Counted from the stretch's first letter, positions 46,217 to 56,553 are shown. The stretch is 64,000 nt of DNA from Kiloniella majae (GCF_002118315.1 NZ_MTSZ01000011.1:19824-83823); one strand, 5' to 3'. Notes: generated by a model from the sequence alone, not told the origin. Program-made: numbers and translations.

Positions 46217-47341
46217 ATGATTATCAAAGCTCTATTTATCATAGCTGTCATCACTTTGAGTTTGCTGGGGTATACGGCTTATCTGGATAGGAACCTGGAC
46301 GTCATAGAAGCCGCTAAGATCTCCCTCACAATCAAAGCCATCCCTGTACCAAACCAACAGTTAGCCGCTCGAACAACAGAGATGAAAGAAACACCATCAC
46401 TCCATTGGCGTGGGGGCATCAAAATCAGCTCCCCCCATAAACGCTTCGGCGGCCTATCAGGGTTAGAGGTTTCATCAGATGGGCGCTCACTCTTAGCTGT
46501 TGGAGACAAGGGCCTTTGGTTCACCGGGCGTTTAAATTACGATTTGAATGGCAATCTTCTATCCCTCACCAACGGTGTTCTCTCCACAATGAGAGGACCG
46601 CAAGGCCAAAGCCTAATTCGGAAAAAAGATAGGGACAGCGAATCAATTGCTCTGGCAGACAACGGGGCAATTTATGTCAGCTTTGAGCGCGACCATCGTA
46701 TTCTCGAATACTCAGCCCCCTTAACCACCACAACGGCTTCGATTTCCCTTCCCCGCGAGTTCACAGATATTGCGTCTAACAACCGGGGCGTTGAAGCTCT
46801 TACATGGTTAGCCGGGGATTGCCTTCTGGCTATCCCTGAACGAACGACAATCTCAACATCAACACAAGAGAATGTTATTGAAGCCTATCTATGGCACGAG
46901 AACAATTGGGACAAACTATATCTGGAATCCAATAATAACTACCTCCCCACAGGCTTAAGCAATACACCCCAGGGTGATTTATTGTTACTGGAGAGGGAAT
47001 TTTCTTTCTTAGGCGGCTTCAAAACCAGCCTGAGATTCTTTCCTGCATCAGAAATTCAAACTGCTTTATCCATGCCAAGCTACGTGATGCGGGGAGATAT
47101 ACTTGCGACATTTGAAGGTACACAGTCCATCGACAACATGGAAGGCATCAGTAGCCGGGTTGGCGCTAAGGGCGAAACTTTGATCTACCTCTTGTCAGAC
47201 GATAATCTTAGCTTTGCACAGGATACATTATTGCTGATGTTCGAATTACAGAAACAAAGAAAGCCCGCTGGCCAAAGCACAGCGGGCTGTTCTAAGAATA
47301 AGACTGCTTATTCAGCAGCTTTGGAAACCAAAGCTTTCTGA
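46217..47341 (+). CDS. Esterase-like activity of phytase family protein, exported or anchored
   Basis: 374 residues. An N-terminal hydrophobic segment (about 3-22) anchors or exports it; the remainder is a beta-propeller-like domain with FGGLSGLEVSSDGRSLLAVGDKG and DSESIALADNGAIYVSFERD, typical of the phytase-like PF13449 group. Its last 11 codons overlap the 3' end of rpmB on the other strand, and the rpmB terminator lies inside its coding sequence. The roughly 20 C-terminal residues after MFELQ look like a read-through extension. Enzymatic activity is not established for the family. Confidence 0.82.
   Translation: MIIKALFIIAVITLSLLGYTAYLDRNLDVIEAAKISLTIKAIPVPNQQLAARTTEMKETPSLHWRGGIKISSPHKRFGGLSGLEVSSDGRSLLAVGDKGLWFTGRLNYDLNGNLLSLTNGVLSTMRGPQGQSLIRKKDRDSESIALADNGAIYVSFERDHRILEYSAPLTTTTASISLPREFTDIASNNRGVEALTWLAGDCLLAIPERTTISTSTQENVIEAYLWHENNWDKLYLESNNNYLPTGLSNTPQGDLLLLEREFSFLGGFKTSLRFFPASEIQTALSMPSYVMRGDILATFEGTQSIDNMEGISSRVGAKGETLIYLLSDDNLSFAQDTLLLMFELQKQRKPAGQSTAGCSKNKTAYSAALETKAF
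47262..47288 (-). terminator. Terminator of rpmB inside the neighbouring coding sequence
   Basis: A 9-bp perfect GC-rich stem (47262-47270 with 47280-47288), nine-base loop, followed on the minus strand by a T-rich run (TTTCTTTGTTTC). It is placed 20 bases after the rpmB stop and within the 3' end of the phytase-like gene. Confidence 0.8.
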
Positions 47342-47604
47342 ACGCGCTTTTTCATTTCCCGAGCTTTTTTGCCCAGTTTTTCAGATGATGTTGACAGCAA
47401 GAATGCGTCAAGACCACCACGCTTTTCGATGGTGCGGATAGCTGCAGTGCTCAGACGGAACTGAACAGTCTGACCTAGAGCATCGCTCAACATCGAAGTC
47501 TTTTGAAGATTTGGCAAGAAGCGACGCCGTGTTCTATTCTTAGCGTGGCTCACATTGTTGCCAGTCTGTACCTCTTTGCCGGTAAAGTCACAACGGCGTG
47601 CCAT
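47308..47604 (-). CDS. rpmB: 50S ribosomal protein L28
   Basis: 98 residues, the long alphaproteobacterial form of L28: MARRCDFTGKEVQTGNNVSHAKN at the N-terminus, RRRFLPNLQ, and LSTAAIRTIEKRGGLDAFL. Only one Cys remains of the zinc-binding set, so it is a zinc-independent type. It appears to be monocistronic. Its 3' end overlaps the convergent phytase-like gene by 34 bases. Confidence 0.97.
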   Translation of the reverse strand: MARRCDFTGKEVQTGNNVSHAKNRTRRRFLPNLQKTSMLSDALGQTVQFRLSTAAIRTIEKRGGLDAFLLSTSSEKLGKKAREMKKRVQKALVSKAAE

Positions 47605-47773
47605 GGTTTTAATCCCGTAAACTCGATGAAAATAAAAATCTAATGCCGATACGTCGGCTCGGCGCGAGTTTTAGGACACAGAGGCTCAAGGGTCAAGATA
47701 AAAGCACGATTCATTCAAAGATTCGTAACGAATCTGTAAAAACACCACGTTTACAGTGTTCTATTACCCTGTC

Positions 47774-48763
47774 TCAGGCCTTGAGAAAGATATTCAGCAG
47801 CTTTCTCGCTGCTGTAGCAGGTGCAATCTTACCGGAAATCACATCGGATTCCACCTTTTTGAGTGCCTTATCAATCTCTGGTTTATCCCTAAACGCGAGA
47901 ACAAGAGATTCTTTAATCTCACTCCACATCCATGAGACAGCCTGTTTCACCCTCTTATCCGGTATCTCATTACTATCCCAGAGCTTGGTTCTAAATTCCT
48001 CTATCGCCGCCCAGATTTCATCAATGCCTTCATTATGTAAGGCAGAGCACTTTTTAACCCTCGGCTTCCAATTGGGGCTAGAAGGTCGCATCAACCCCAA
48101 AGCCGCATGATATTCAGCAGCAGCACGATTTGCTGCCGGCGCAAGATCGCCATCGGCTTTATTCACCACGACCATATCCGCCAGTTCCATAATCCCCTTT
48201 TTAATACCCTGAAGTTCATCACCTCCGCTTGGTAACAACAAGAGCAAGAACATATCAACCATCTCTGAAACAGCCGTTTCCGATTGGCCAACGCCTACTG
48301 TTTCTACAAGGATGACATCAAAGCCCGCGGCTTCACACAACAGCATTGCTTCTCGGGTTCGCCGCGCAACGCCACCCAGCGTCGCACCGGCCGGAGAAGG
48401 CCGAATAAAAGCAGCCTCTTGCCGGGACAAAATCTCCATCCGGGTTTTGTCACCAAGGATAGAACCACCTGTCCGCTGTGATGACGGATCAATGGCCAAA
48501 ACGGCAACACGAAATCCTTGATCGATTAAATGCATGCCAAAAGCTTCGATAAAGGTTGATTTACCAACGCCAGGAACACCGGAAATACCAATTCGGATAG
48601 ACTTACCGCTCATCGGTAAGATTTTTTCCAGCAAAAGATCTGCATCTTCCCGGTGATCTGCACGGGTCGATTCAATAAGAGTAATTGCCTGTGCCAAAGC
48701 ACGCCGCTGTCCATCAGCAATCCCATCAACCAGTTTCCCGATCTTATCGTTATCTTTCGTCAT
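47774..48763 (-). CDS. meaB: Methylmalonyl-CoA mutase-associated GTPase MeaB
   Basis: 329 residues of the G3E-type ArgK/MeaB family: P-loop GVPGVGKST, switch II EAAGFDVILVETVGVGQSE, NKAD for guanine recognition, and the dimerisation C-terminal arm. It gates cofactor loading and protects B12-dependent mutases. It begins 13 bases after the exporter gene in a run that starts with the mutase itself at 55272. Confidence 0.95.
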   Translation of the reverse strand: MTKDNDKIGKLVDGIADGQRRALAQAITLIESTRADHREDADLLLEKILPMSGKSIRIGISGVPGVGKSTFIEAFGMHLIDQGFRVAVLAIDPSSQRTGGSILGDKTRMEILSRQEAAFIRPSPAGATLGGVARRTREAMLLCEAAGFDVILVETVGVGQSETAVSEMVDMFLLLLLPSGGDELQGIKKGIMELADMVVVNKADGDLAPAANRAAAEYHAALGLMRPSSPNWKPRVKKCSALHNEGIDEIWAAIEEFRTKLWDSNEIPDKRVKQAVSWMWSEIKESLVLAFRDKPEIDKALKKVESDVISGKIAPATAARKLLNIFLKA

Positions 48764-48776
48764 AATGCCGCTTTGC

Positions 48777-50636
48777 CTACACTATATCGCCAACTGCATC
48801 ATCTGACCCAGCGACCTTTTCAACTTCGGCAACCTTCTGGGAAACTTCCAACTGACGGCGCCACATTTCAGCATAGTGTCCTTCTTTTTCAAGCAGTTCA
48901 CTATGCGTACCGCGTTCTTCAATCCGACCTTGTTCCAAGACAATAATTTCATCGGCATCCACAACGGTAGAAAGACGGTGGGCAATAACCAACGTCGTTC
49001 TGTCTTTGGATACATCATTGAGACTGGCCTGAATTTCCTGCTCCGTACGGCTATCCAGCGCAGACGTTGCCTCGTCAAACAACATGATTGCCGGATTTTT
49101 AAGGACCGTTCTGGCGATGGCAACACGCTGTTTTTCTCCGCCCGACAATTTCAAGCCACGTTCTCCCACGACAGAATCATACCCATCCGGTAATGACAGA
49201 ACAAAGTCATGAATTTTGGCGAGTTTTGCAGCAGATTCTACCTCTTCACGCGAAGCGTCCGGTCGTCCATAGGCGATGTTGTAAAGGATAGTGTCGTTAA
49301 ATAGCACAGTATCTTGAGGCACTATACCAATCGCCTGGCGAAGAGACCCCTGTTTCACCTTGGCGATATTCTGTCCATCAATCAGAACCTCACCGGCATC
49401 CAGATCGTAAAACCGGAAGAGCAGACGGCTGATTGTGGACTTACCTGCACCACTAGAGCCCACAATGGCCAGCTTTTTACCAGCAGGAACTGTAAAGCTG
49501 ACACCTTTTAGGATAGGCCGCCGCTCATCGTACCCAAATTGGCAATTTTTAAACTGAATTTCAGCACCGCTAACGGTCAGATCATTTGCATCCGGCTCAT
49601 CTTTGATTTCAAGATCTTTGTGGAGCAATTCGAACATGGTGTGCATGTCAATAAGCGCCTGACGAATTTCCCGATAGACAAACCCCAGAAAATTCAACGG
49701 CATTGCAAGCTGTAACAAATAAGCATTAACCATGACAAAATCACCCACGGTCATTGCACCATCCACTACGCCATAGGCTGACATGATCATCATCAAACTG
49801 GCCCCAAGCGAAATAACGCCGGACTGGACAATATTTAGGCTGGAAAGGCTTGTTCGGCTGCGAATAGCCGCGTGTTCATAAGCAGCAAGACCGCGATCAT
49901 AACGTTTGGTTTCATGCTCTTCATTGCCAAAATACTTAACTGTTTCAAAGTTTAATAAACTATCCACAGCTTTGGTATTTGCATCATTATCAGCCGCATT
50001 CATATCGCGACGCAATGTAATGCGCCATTCCGTGATGCGGAGCGTCAGGAAAATATAGGCCAGGATTGTCACCAGCGGAACAACAGCAAAGCGCCAGTCG
50101 AACAAAAACCAGAGCAAAATACAGACAACCGTGATTTCAATAAGCGTCGGGATAACATTGAACATCAAGAAGGTGAGCATAAACTCAATCCCCTTGGTTC
50201 CCCGATCAATGGCACGGGTTACACCGCCAGTTCTCCGTTCGATATGAAACCGCAGGGAAAGTGAATGCAAATGTCGGAAGGTAACCAGCGCCACACTTCG
50301 AATGGCATTCTGCACAACCTTGGCAAACAGACCTTCACGAATATTATCAAAAGCAATTGCCCCAACCCTGGCCGTACCATAAGCAATCAAAAGGCCAAGC
50401 GGGACAACGAGTAACGTCGGATCATCTATACTCAACGCATCGACCGCCCCCCTGAGAATATAAGGCACGGACACATTCGTAAGCTTTGCAAAAATCAGAA
50501 GCGCAAAACAAAAGATAATCCGGGCCTTAAGATCAAAGCGACCTTCTGGCCAGAAATAGGGTAACAGTGTTTTCAGGGTATCCAGCTGGCTGTTCTCGCC
50601 CTCTGACTGAGGAACATCTTCACGCATCCGGCGCAT
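48777..50636 (-). CDS. atm1: Atm1/ABCB7-type ABC exporter
   Basis: 619 residues. An N-terminal six-helix ABC exporter membrane domain (about 35-330; VSVPYILRGAVDAL, LRFHIERRTGGVTRAIDRGTKG) is fused to an ATPase with Walker A GSSGAGKST, signature LSGGEKQRVAIAR and Walker B IMLFDEATSALD. The RHIERRTG-type pattern is that of mitochondrial Atm1 and Novosphingobium Atm1, which export glutathione-conjugated metals or persulfides. Seven bases separate it from the coiled-coil gene upstream, and 13 from meaB downstream. Confidence 0.93.
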   Translation of the reverse strand: MRRMREDVPQSEGENSQLDTLKTLLPYFWPEGRFDLKARIIFCFALLIFAKLTNVSVPYILRGAVDALSIDDPTLLVVPLGLLIAYGTARVGAIAFDNIREGLFAKVVQNAIRSVALVTFRHLHSLSLRFHIERRTGGVTRAIDRGTKGIEFMLTFLMFNVIPTLIEITVVCILLWFLFDWRFAVVPLVTILAYIFLTLRITEWRITLRRDMNAADNDANTKAVDSLLNFETVKYFGNEEHETKRYDRGLAAYEHAAIRSRTSLSSLNIVQSGVISLGASLMMIMSAYGVVDGAMTVGDFVMVNAYLLQLAMPLNFLGFVYREIRQALIDMHTMFELLHKDLEIKDEPDANDLTVSGAEIQFKNCQFGYDERRPILKGVSFTVPAGKKLAIVGSSGAGKSTISRLLFRFYDLDAGEVLIDGQNIAKVKQGSLRQAIGIVPQDTVLFNDTILYNIAYGRPDASREEVESAAKLAKIHDFVLSLPDGYDSVVGERGLKLSGGEKQRVAIARTVLKNPAIMLFDEATSALDSRTEQEIQASLNDVSKDRTTLVIAHRLSTVVDADEIIVLEQGRIEERGTHSELLEKEGHYAEMWRRQLEVSQKVAEVEKVAGSDDAVGDIV

Positions 50637-50642
50637 ATATCA

Positions 50643-53006
50643 TCACTCCATACGGCCAATAGAACGTGCCAGCAAGACATAGAGCTTTCCAACATCTGCA
50701 GTCATAAATGTTGCAGATAGAACGTCTTCGCTATCGCATTCACGGGCCTGAGACATCAGGTTATCAAATTGATCCAGATAGCGATTCACCTGATTTCTGA
50801 AGGTCTGATTTGTCTCAAAATAACGTTTAACTTCACGTGTATCGTAAAGATCTTTTTTCTTTAAAATGGACCGGGCAAAGATAGAACGGTCCCCCTTGTG
50901 ATATCGTTTCCAATATTCTTCAGGCAAGTCCTCGTCCAAAATTTTATTCAAATCAATGGCTGAAGAATTGAGATCATCAATAAGGATTGTTGCACCACGC
51001 AAGAAAGCATCCCGCTTATTCACCGAACGGTCTTCCCTTAGTTTGAGGGCCTGACGTGTCGCTTCTTCTGAAGCATGCGCCAAATCACGTGCCTGTTGCC
51101 CAAAGGCATCTGCAAGAGACGAGACCTTACCATGTAGCTCCGTGACCTTGTTACTATCTTGCGTGAACGTCTCACTCAGTTTTTCCGCACTTTCAAGGGC
51201 ACCATCCGCCGAACCTTTCAAATTGGATGCTGCCTTTTCTGCACGGACACCAATATCCTCAACCTGTTTCAGGGATTCTTCTGCCAAGGTGGCAAGCTTC
51301 TCTCTTTGCTGATCCACATGATCCTTCAAGGTATCTGCTGTTTGACGAGATTCGTCTGATGCCTTGCTCAATGCTTCGGTACGGGCATCCAGCGACGTAC
51401 GAACATCTTCTAAAAGAGTGCTAAAATCATCTGAAAGTGTTTTGAAAGCGTCCAGTTCTTCATGAACACCGTGACGAAGATCCTGCACGGCCTGATTAGC
51501 AGCACTTGATCCATCAGCAAGCGCCAGTGTCTGAAGCTGGAACACCTTGGCTACTTCCGTGGTATGACGCACAGCCTTATCAGCGGCTAGCTCCATAAGC
51601 CTTGTCTGATCCTTAAGTGTTTTAGATGCCTCTTCAACATTCTCCTGCGCGCTTTTGCTAACTTGTCCAATTTCACGGGTGTGTTCACTCAATCCGCCCA
51701 TAACAACATCAGCAAGGTCACTCAAACGTTCAGATGATTCTTCCAGGCTATCAATTCCCGGTCGTATTTTTTCCGCCGCTGCGACCAAGGTATCTTGTGC
51801 TTGCGCCGTTGCCTCGGTCAATCGGGATGCTTCTTCTCGGCCAGCCAACGAAACGGCTTCGCCTAAATCCTTGGTGACCAGCGTCAGGTTGTCAGCAACT
51901 TCCCTGCCGCTCTTGTCAAGTTCACCGGCCTGTACTCTGAAACGCTCGTTCATTTCTCCTGCACGCAAGGCAACGTCAGCAAAAAGCTCTCGAACCTCTT
52001 CCGCATCTTTCCGCATAGCATCAGAAAGGGAGACCGCTTTGTAGCCAATCTCAGCCGCCAGCTGTTCCATCGCCTGATTCTCGCCAGACAATCTTTCACC
52101 AAGTTCGGAAACTTTAGCCCCTGCTCCTTCCAGTAACTGCTCAACATCCCCGATACGATCTTTAATCAAACCTTTGAACTTTTCACCCTCAGCATCAATT
52201 GTATCCTGAACAAGCTTCAGGGTTTCGAGATCCTGTTTCAGGCTTTCGCGCATGGTTTCACTGCAAACTTCCGCAGTCGTGCCCGCGGCAGCCATGTCTT
52301 CGGCCTGTTGCTTTAACATTTCACTGGCATCTTCGGTTCGGCCGACTGTGCGTTCAACGGCCTCGTCGAGAACATCAACAGAGTCACGTAATGTCTTGCT
52401 GATCGTTTCAGCCATAACCTCGCTTCGCACCCCAGAACTTTCGAGGGCAGTGACCTGCTCCTTGACCGCTTCACGTGCATTTTCAAGGCTGGAATGGATT
52501 GAATTATGGACGTCTTCGAGTGAACTTTGCTGTGTGACCAGCGTTTCCTGAATCTGTTCTGTTTGAGAAGAGGCCCGAATAGCAGCACCAGTAAGCTGTT
52601 TTGTTTGCTCTTTAAAGGCATTAATCAGGCCGGTCAGACGTTTTTCAACTTCACCCGACGCGCTATTCAGGCTTTCGGCCTGTTCCTGTAGCTGACGCGT
52701 GATATCTTTGACGCGGGTATTCTCTTCATCATCGGGATAGGTGAGCTTATCCAGCTTCGCCAGAAGCTTTTGCGTTTCATTGGAAAGTGCTGCACCTCTG
52801 AGGACAAACAGCAGTATGGCCCACAAAAGAACAAGTGGCAGAGTTATGCCCGCAAGGACCTGCCCCTGTTCCTGAGGCACCATGCTTTCAATCACATCCA
52901 GGCCGACCTGGTTTTTAAAATATTGATAACAAACCCACAGCCATGCCCCTGATGCTGCCACCCCGAACAGCGCCAAAGTTCTTGTGATCCAGGTATGACC
53001 TGACAT
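50643..53006 (-). CDS. Large inner-membrane coiled-coil protein of unknown function
   Basis: 787 residues. Two hydrophobic helices (about 9-29 and 50-69) sit at the N-terminus, with a short periplasmic loop between. Residues about 85-655 are almost entirely heptad-like, rich in Glu, Ala, Ser and Thr with repeated acidic coils, resembling a methyl-accepting chemoreceptor stalk but without the conserved signalling hairpin or a HAMP domain. The last 130 residues (RDAFLRGATILIDDLN to the end) are a compact helical, Asp/Glu/Arg-rich domain. It runs directly into the exporter gene. A cell-pole or division scaffold, or an accessory factor of the exporter, are options; none is established. Confidence 0.85.
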   Translation of the reverse strand: MSGHTWITRTLALFGVAASGAWLWVCYQYFKNQVGLDVIESMVPQEQGQVLAGITLPLVLLWAILLFVLRGAALSNETQKLLAKLDKLTYPDDEENTRVKDITRQLQEQAESLNSASGEVEKRLTGLINAFKEQTKQLTGAAIRASSQTEQIQETLVTQQSSLEDVHNSIHSSLENAREAVKEQVTALESSGVRSEVMAETISKTLRDSVDVLDEAVERTVGRTEDASEMLKQQAEDMAAAGTTAEVCSETMRESLKQDLETLKLVQDTIDAEGEKFKGLIKDRIGDVEQLLEGAGAKVSELGERLSGENQAMEQLAAEIGYKAVSLSDAMRKDAEEVRELFADVALRAGEMNERFRVQAGELDKSGREVADNLTLVTKDLGEAVSLAGREEASRLTEATAQAQDTLVAAAEKIRPGIDSLEESSERLSDLADVVMGGLSEHTREIGQVSKSAQENVEEASKTLKDQTRLMELAADKAVRHTTEVAKVFQLQTLALADGSSAANQAVQDLRHGVHEELDAFKTLSDDFSTLLEDVRTSLDARTEALSKASDESRQTADTLKDHVDQQREKLATLAEESLKQVEDIGVRAEKAASNLKGSADGALESAEKLSETFTQDSNKVTELHGKVSSLADAFGQQARDLAHASEEATRQALKLREDRSVNKRDAFLRGATILIDDLNSSAIDLNKILDEDLPEEYWKRYHKGDRSIFARSILKKKDLYDTREVKRYFETNQTFRNQVNRYLDQFDNLMSQARECDSEDVLSATFMTADVGKLYVLLARSIGRME

Positions 53007-53127
53007 CCCCTCACTCCCTGTTTAATCACGATTTACGATCGCCTGAGAGAGATAATACGGCAGGAAAGTCCTATAGTCCAAGAAAGACCATTAAGATCAG
53101 GGCCTTCTTGGACATTTTTTTTAGTAA

Positions 53128-55272
53128 TCAGCCTCTTTTGTTCAGTAAGCCGATTATTTCCTGTGCCGCCAAGGGGATATTACTCCCCGGCCCATAAACC
53201 GCAGAAACGCCTGCCTGTTTCAGAGCATCATAATCTTGTGCCGGGATAACGCCGCCACAAATAACAAGAACATCATCCGCCTTCTGACGCTTGAGTTCTG
53301 CGATCAATTGCGGCACCAGCGTCTTGTGACCGGCGGCCTGTGTCGAAATGCCAACAACATGAACATCATTTTCAATCGCTTGCTGTGCACCTTCTTCCGG
53401 TGTTTGGAAAAGCGGCCCGACATCAACATCAAAGCCAATATCCGCAAAGGCAGTCGCAATGACTTTTGCACCGCGATCATGGCCGTCCTGTCCTAACTTC
53501 ACCACAAGCATTCTCGGGCGGCGACCTTCTTGTTCAGCAAAAGCGTCGACTTCTCCCTGAATACGAGCGAAATCATCATCACCATCATACGCAGATCCAT
53601 ACACGCCAGAAATACTCCTGTTTACAGCACGGTGACGACCATACACCTTTTCCAATGCATCCGAAATCTCGCCAACCGTAGCGCGTAACCGCGTCGCCTG
53701 AACAGCAAGATCAAGCAAATTACCTGACTCGTCTTGAGCCGCCTTGGTTAACGCAGCAAGAGCTTCTTCACAGGCTTTACTATCACGTGTCTTGCGAATC
53801 TCATTCAAGCGTTCAATCTGCTGTTCCCGAACAGCCGTATTATCAATATCAAGGATTTCGATATCGTCTTCTTTTTCGAGACGATATTTATTAACGCCAA
53901 CCACGGTCTCTTCACCGCGATCAATACGCGCCTGCTTCTTTGCCGCCGACTCTTCAATTTTAAGCTTGGGCATACCGGATTCAACCGCCTTGGTCATTCC
54001 ACCCATTTCTTCTACTTCTTCGATAATTTTCCGGGCTTCTTCAATCAGGCTCGCGGTCAGACTTTCGACATAATAACTTCCGGCAAGGGGATCAACGACC
54101 TTTGTAATGCCCGTTTCTTCTTGCAAGATCAGCTGTGTATTGCGCGCTATTCGGGCAGAAAAATCCGTTGGCAATGCCACTGCCTCGTCCAAAGCATTCG
54201 TATGAAGGGACTGCGTCCCGCCCAAAGCAGCGGCCATGGCTTCGACCGTTGTCCTGATAACATTGTTATAAGGATCCTGCTCGGTCAAAGAGACACCAGA
54301 CGTTTGGCAGTGAGTTCGAAGCATCAGGGATTTTGTATCTTTTGGATCAAACATCTTTTTCATGTAATGCGACCACAGAAAACGTGCGGCCCGAAGCTTT
54401 GAGGCTTCCATAAAAAAGTTCATGCCAATAGCAAAGAAGAAACTAAGCCGTGGCGCAAAAGCATCTACGTCCAGGCCTTTTGACATCGCGGTGCGTACAT
54501 ACTCCAAGCCATCAGCAATCGTAAAAGCAAGCTCTTGCACACAGGTAGAACCTGCTTCCTGCATGTGATAGCCGGAAATAGAAATTGAGTTAAAGCGCGG
54601 CATATTCTTGGCTGTGTAGCCGATAATATCGGACACAATACGCATCGAAGGCGTTGGTGGGAAAATATAGGTATTTCTGACCATAAATTCTTTGAGAACA
54701 TCATTCTGAATGGTTCCCGAAAGCTGTTCCGGCTTAACCCCCTGTTCTTCAGCGGCAACAATATAGCCAGCCAACACCGGCAACACGGCACCGTTCATTG
54801 TCATGGAAACAGACATTTGATCCAAGGGAATACCGTCGAAAAGAATTTTCATATCCTCGACAGAATCAATCGCGACACCCGCTTTACCAACGTCACCAAC
54901 AACACGGGGATGATCAGAATCATATCCTCTGTGCGTTGCCAAATCGAAAGCAACAGAAAGCCCCTTTTGTCCTGCGGCAAGGTTTCTGCGATAAAAAGCA
55001 TTAGACTCTTCAGCCGTGGAAAAACCTGCGTACTGACGTACAGTCCAGGGGCGCGCTGCATACATGCTTCCGCGTGGACCACGCAAGAAGGGGGCAAAGC
55101 CCGGCAAGGTTCCCATGGTATCCAGACCTTCAAGATCTTCTTCCGTATAGATCGGCTTTACCACAATACCTTCGGGAGTTTCCCAATTCAGGCTATCGCT
55201 TTTCTTCCCACGAAGTTCTTTTTCAACAAGCCCTTCCCAGTCCGCGATTGTTTTTTTGGGAAAATCAGACAT
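53128..55272 (-). CDS. scpA: Methylmalonyl-CoA mutase, large/catalytic subunit
   Basis: 714 residues. The substrate-binding TIM barrel (about 1-550) shows [28 protein letters not shown] and [10 protein letters not shown]. The cobalamin domain begins at about 588 with [11 protein letters not shown]; His598 is the expected lower-axial cobalt ligand. It interconverts methylmalonyl-CoA and succinyl-CoA. No small (MutA) subunit gene is beside it, so it is either homodimeric or partnered elsewhere. It is the first gene of the run that ends in meaB. Confidence 0.95.
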   Translation of the reverse strand: MSDFPKKTIADWEGLVEKELRGKKSDSLNWETPEGIVVKPIYTEEDLEGLDTMGTLPGFAPFLRGPRGSMYAARPWTVRQYAGFSTAEESNAFYRRNLAAGQKGLSVAFDLATHRGYDSDHPRVVGDVGKAGVAIDSVEDMKILFDGIPLDQMSVSMTMNGAVLPVLAGYIVAAEEQGVKPEQLSGTIQNDVLKEFMVRNTYIFPPTPSMRIVSDIIGYTAKNMPRFNSISISGYHMQEAGSTCVQELAFTIADGLEYVRTAMSKGLDVDAFAPRLSFFFAIGMNFFMEASKLRAARFLWSHYMKKMFDPKDTKSLMLRTHCQTSGVSLTEQDPYNNVIRTTVEAMAAALGGTQSLHTNALDEAVALPTDFSARIARNTQLILQEETGITKVVDPLAGSYYVESLTASLIEEARKIIEEVEEMGGMTKAVESGMPKLKIEESAAKKQARIDRGEETVVGVNKYRLEKEDDIEILDIDNTAVREQQIERLNEIRKTRDSKACEEALAALTKAAQDESGNLLDLAVQATRLRATVGEISDALEKVYGRHRAVNRSISGVYGSAYDGDDDFARIQGEVDAFAEQEGRRPRMLVVKLGQDGHDRGAKVIATAFADIGFDVDVGPLFQTPEEGAQQAIENDVHVVGISTQAAGHKTLVPQLIAELKRQKADDVLVICGGVIPAQDYDALKQAGVSAVYGPGSNIPLAAQEIIGLLNKRG

Positions 55273-55571
55273 TTAACGCCCCTCCTAGCTTTCAGGATCT
55301 CGCCCCGGCTTTTATTTTTATCATTGTTTTGTCTTAAAACATCTATCCCGCTGACAGATATTCCTAAAACAGACTTTTTATTGCAGCGCAATATAACCAG
55401 CTTTTTCACAACAAGTCTATGCCCTGTGAAAAGCCTAATAAAGCAGAGCCAATCCAGCAAAATTGCAGATGTGAAGTTTTTTACAAAAAATCTGCGACGG
55501 AAATCACGCGCTGTAACGTTATACTTCCACCTAAAGACAACTACGGGACCAGAACCCAAGGAATGAAGTAA

Positions 55572-56531
55572 ATGCAAAATGATCCCAATTCCCTAAATAG
55601 CTCCAATCCCGAGGCGTCTGATTCACATAGACTGGAACGTCGTCGCTTTATGATCATGATGGGTGTTCTACCCGCAACGGGTTTCATAGGTATAAGCACA
55701 CAAAATGCTTGGGCTGTGCATAATCAGGTCCAGATTAGTACAAGGGGTCCATACCGCTACATTTCAGCAAATGGCATCCCTGATCATCGCACAGGTAATT
55801 TTCCAAACCGCAGAAACCCCAATGCCATTCAATCGCAAAGTCACAAATTCCGGGTTCCTTTGCTGCCAAAGGAAGCTTCACGCATAACAGATGTTGAATT
55901 CAGCAGTTTTGGTGTCGCAATAAATGGGGTTCCTTTTGATCCCGCTGCCAATGAATTTTGGCGCCGCGACCGAAACTCAGGATGGCGCTACGAAGCAATG
56001 TCCGGGAAAATAGACTTGGGACTGGATAAAAACAATGCGCATGTTCAGCCCAATGGCGCCTATCACTATCATGGTTTACCAACTGGCCTAATACGAAACT
56101 GGTCAGACAATCAGCACTCATCACTCATAGGGTACGCCGCCGATGGCTTTCCCATATATGTCCTCTATGGACACAGAAACCCGGAGCAAACACAGAGTGC
56201 GATTATCCCACTAGCATCCAGTTACAAGCTTAAATTCGGTACTCGACATGGAGGCCCCGGAGGCCAGCACGATGGCAGCTTTGTTCAAGATTATGAATAT
56301 CAACAAGGCTCGGGAGATTTAGACGAATGCAATGGACGCTTTTGTGTTACACCAGAATATCCCGAGGGCATCTATGCTTATTTCCTGACCAGTGAATACC
56401 CCTTTATCCCGCGTAAATTTAAAGGTACCCCGGATGAAAGCTTCCAAAAAAGAAGAGGTGGAGGCTCTCGTGATCAACGTCCCAAAAATCATCTAAGACC
56501 TAAGCCGGGCCGGAAACCGCCCCGACCTTAA
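55572..56531 (+). CDS. YHYH-domain protein with Tat-like signal
   Basis: 319 residues. A twin-arginine-type leader (RRRFMIMMG at 23-31, hydrophobic region, AWA at 46-48) directs export of a folded protein. The mature part carries the YHYH motif (164-167) characteristic of PF14240, plus GTRHGGPGGQHDG and a Cys-containing ECNGRFCVTPEYPEGIYAYFL stretch. His-rich YHYH proteins are probably metal-binding; function is not established. The C-terminal 35 residues are basic and Pro/Arg-rich. AAGGA lies ahead of the ATG. Confidence 0.82.
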   Translation: MQNDPNSLNSSNPEASDSHRLERRRFMIMMGVLPATGFIGISTQNAWAVHNQVQISTRGPYRYISANGIPDHRTGNFPNRRNPNAIQSQSHKFRVPLLPKEASRITDVEFSSFGVAINGVPFDPAANEFWRRDRNSGWRYEAMSGKIDLGLDKNNAHVQPNGAYHYHGLPTGLIRNWSDNQHSSLIGYAADGFPIYVLYGHRNPEQTQSAIIPLASSYKLKFGTRHGGPGGQHDGSFVQDYEYQQGSGDLDECNGRFCVTPEYPEGIYAYFLTSEYPFIPRKFKGTPDESFQKRRGGGSRDQRPKNHLRPKPGRKPPRP

Positions 56532-56553
56532 ATGGCAAAAGACCGTTGTCGCC

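Noticed and set aside
53076..53122. Stem (53076-53084 with 53105-53113) followed by eight T on the plus strand
   Set aside because: T run is on the wrong side to end the minus-strand mutase transcript, and no plus-strand gene precedes it; may act on antisense RNA but cannot be supported.
54817..55566. 249-codon plus-strand open frame
   Set aside because: Antisense to the 5' end of the mutase gene, no recognisable domain, and composition typical of a shadow frame.
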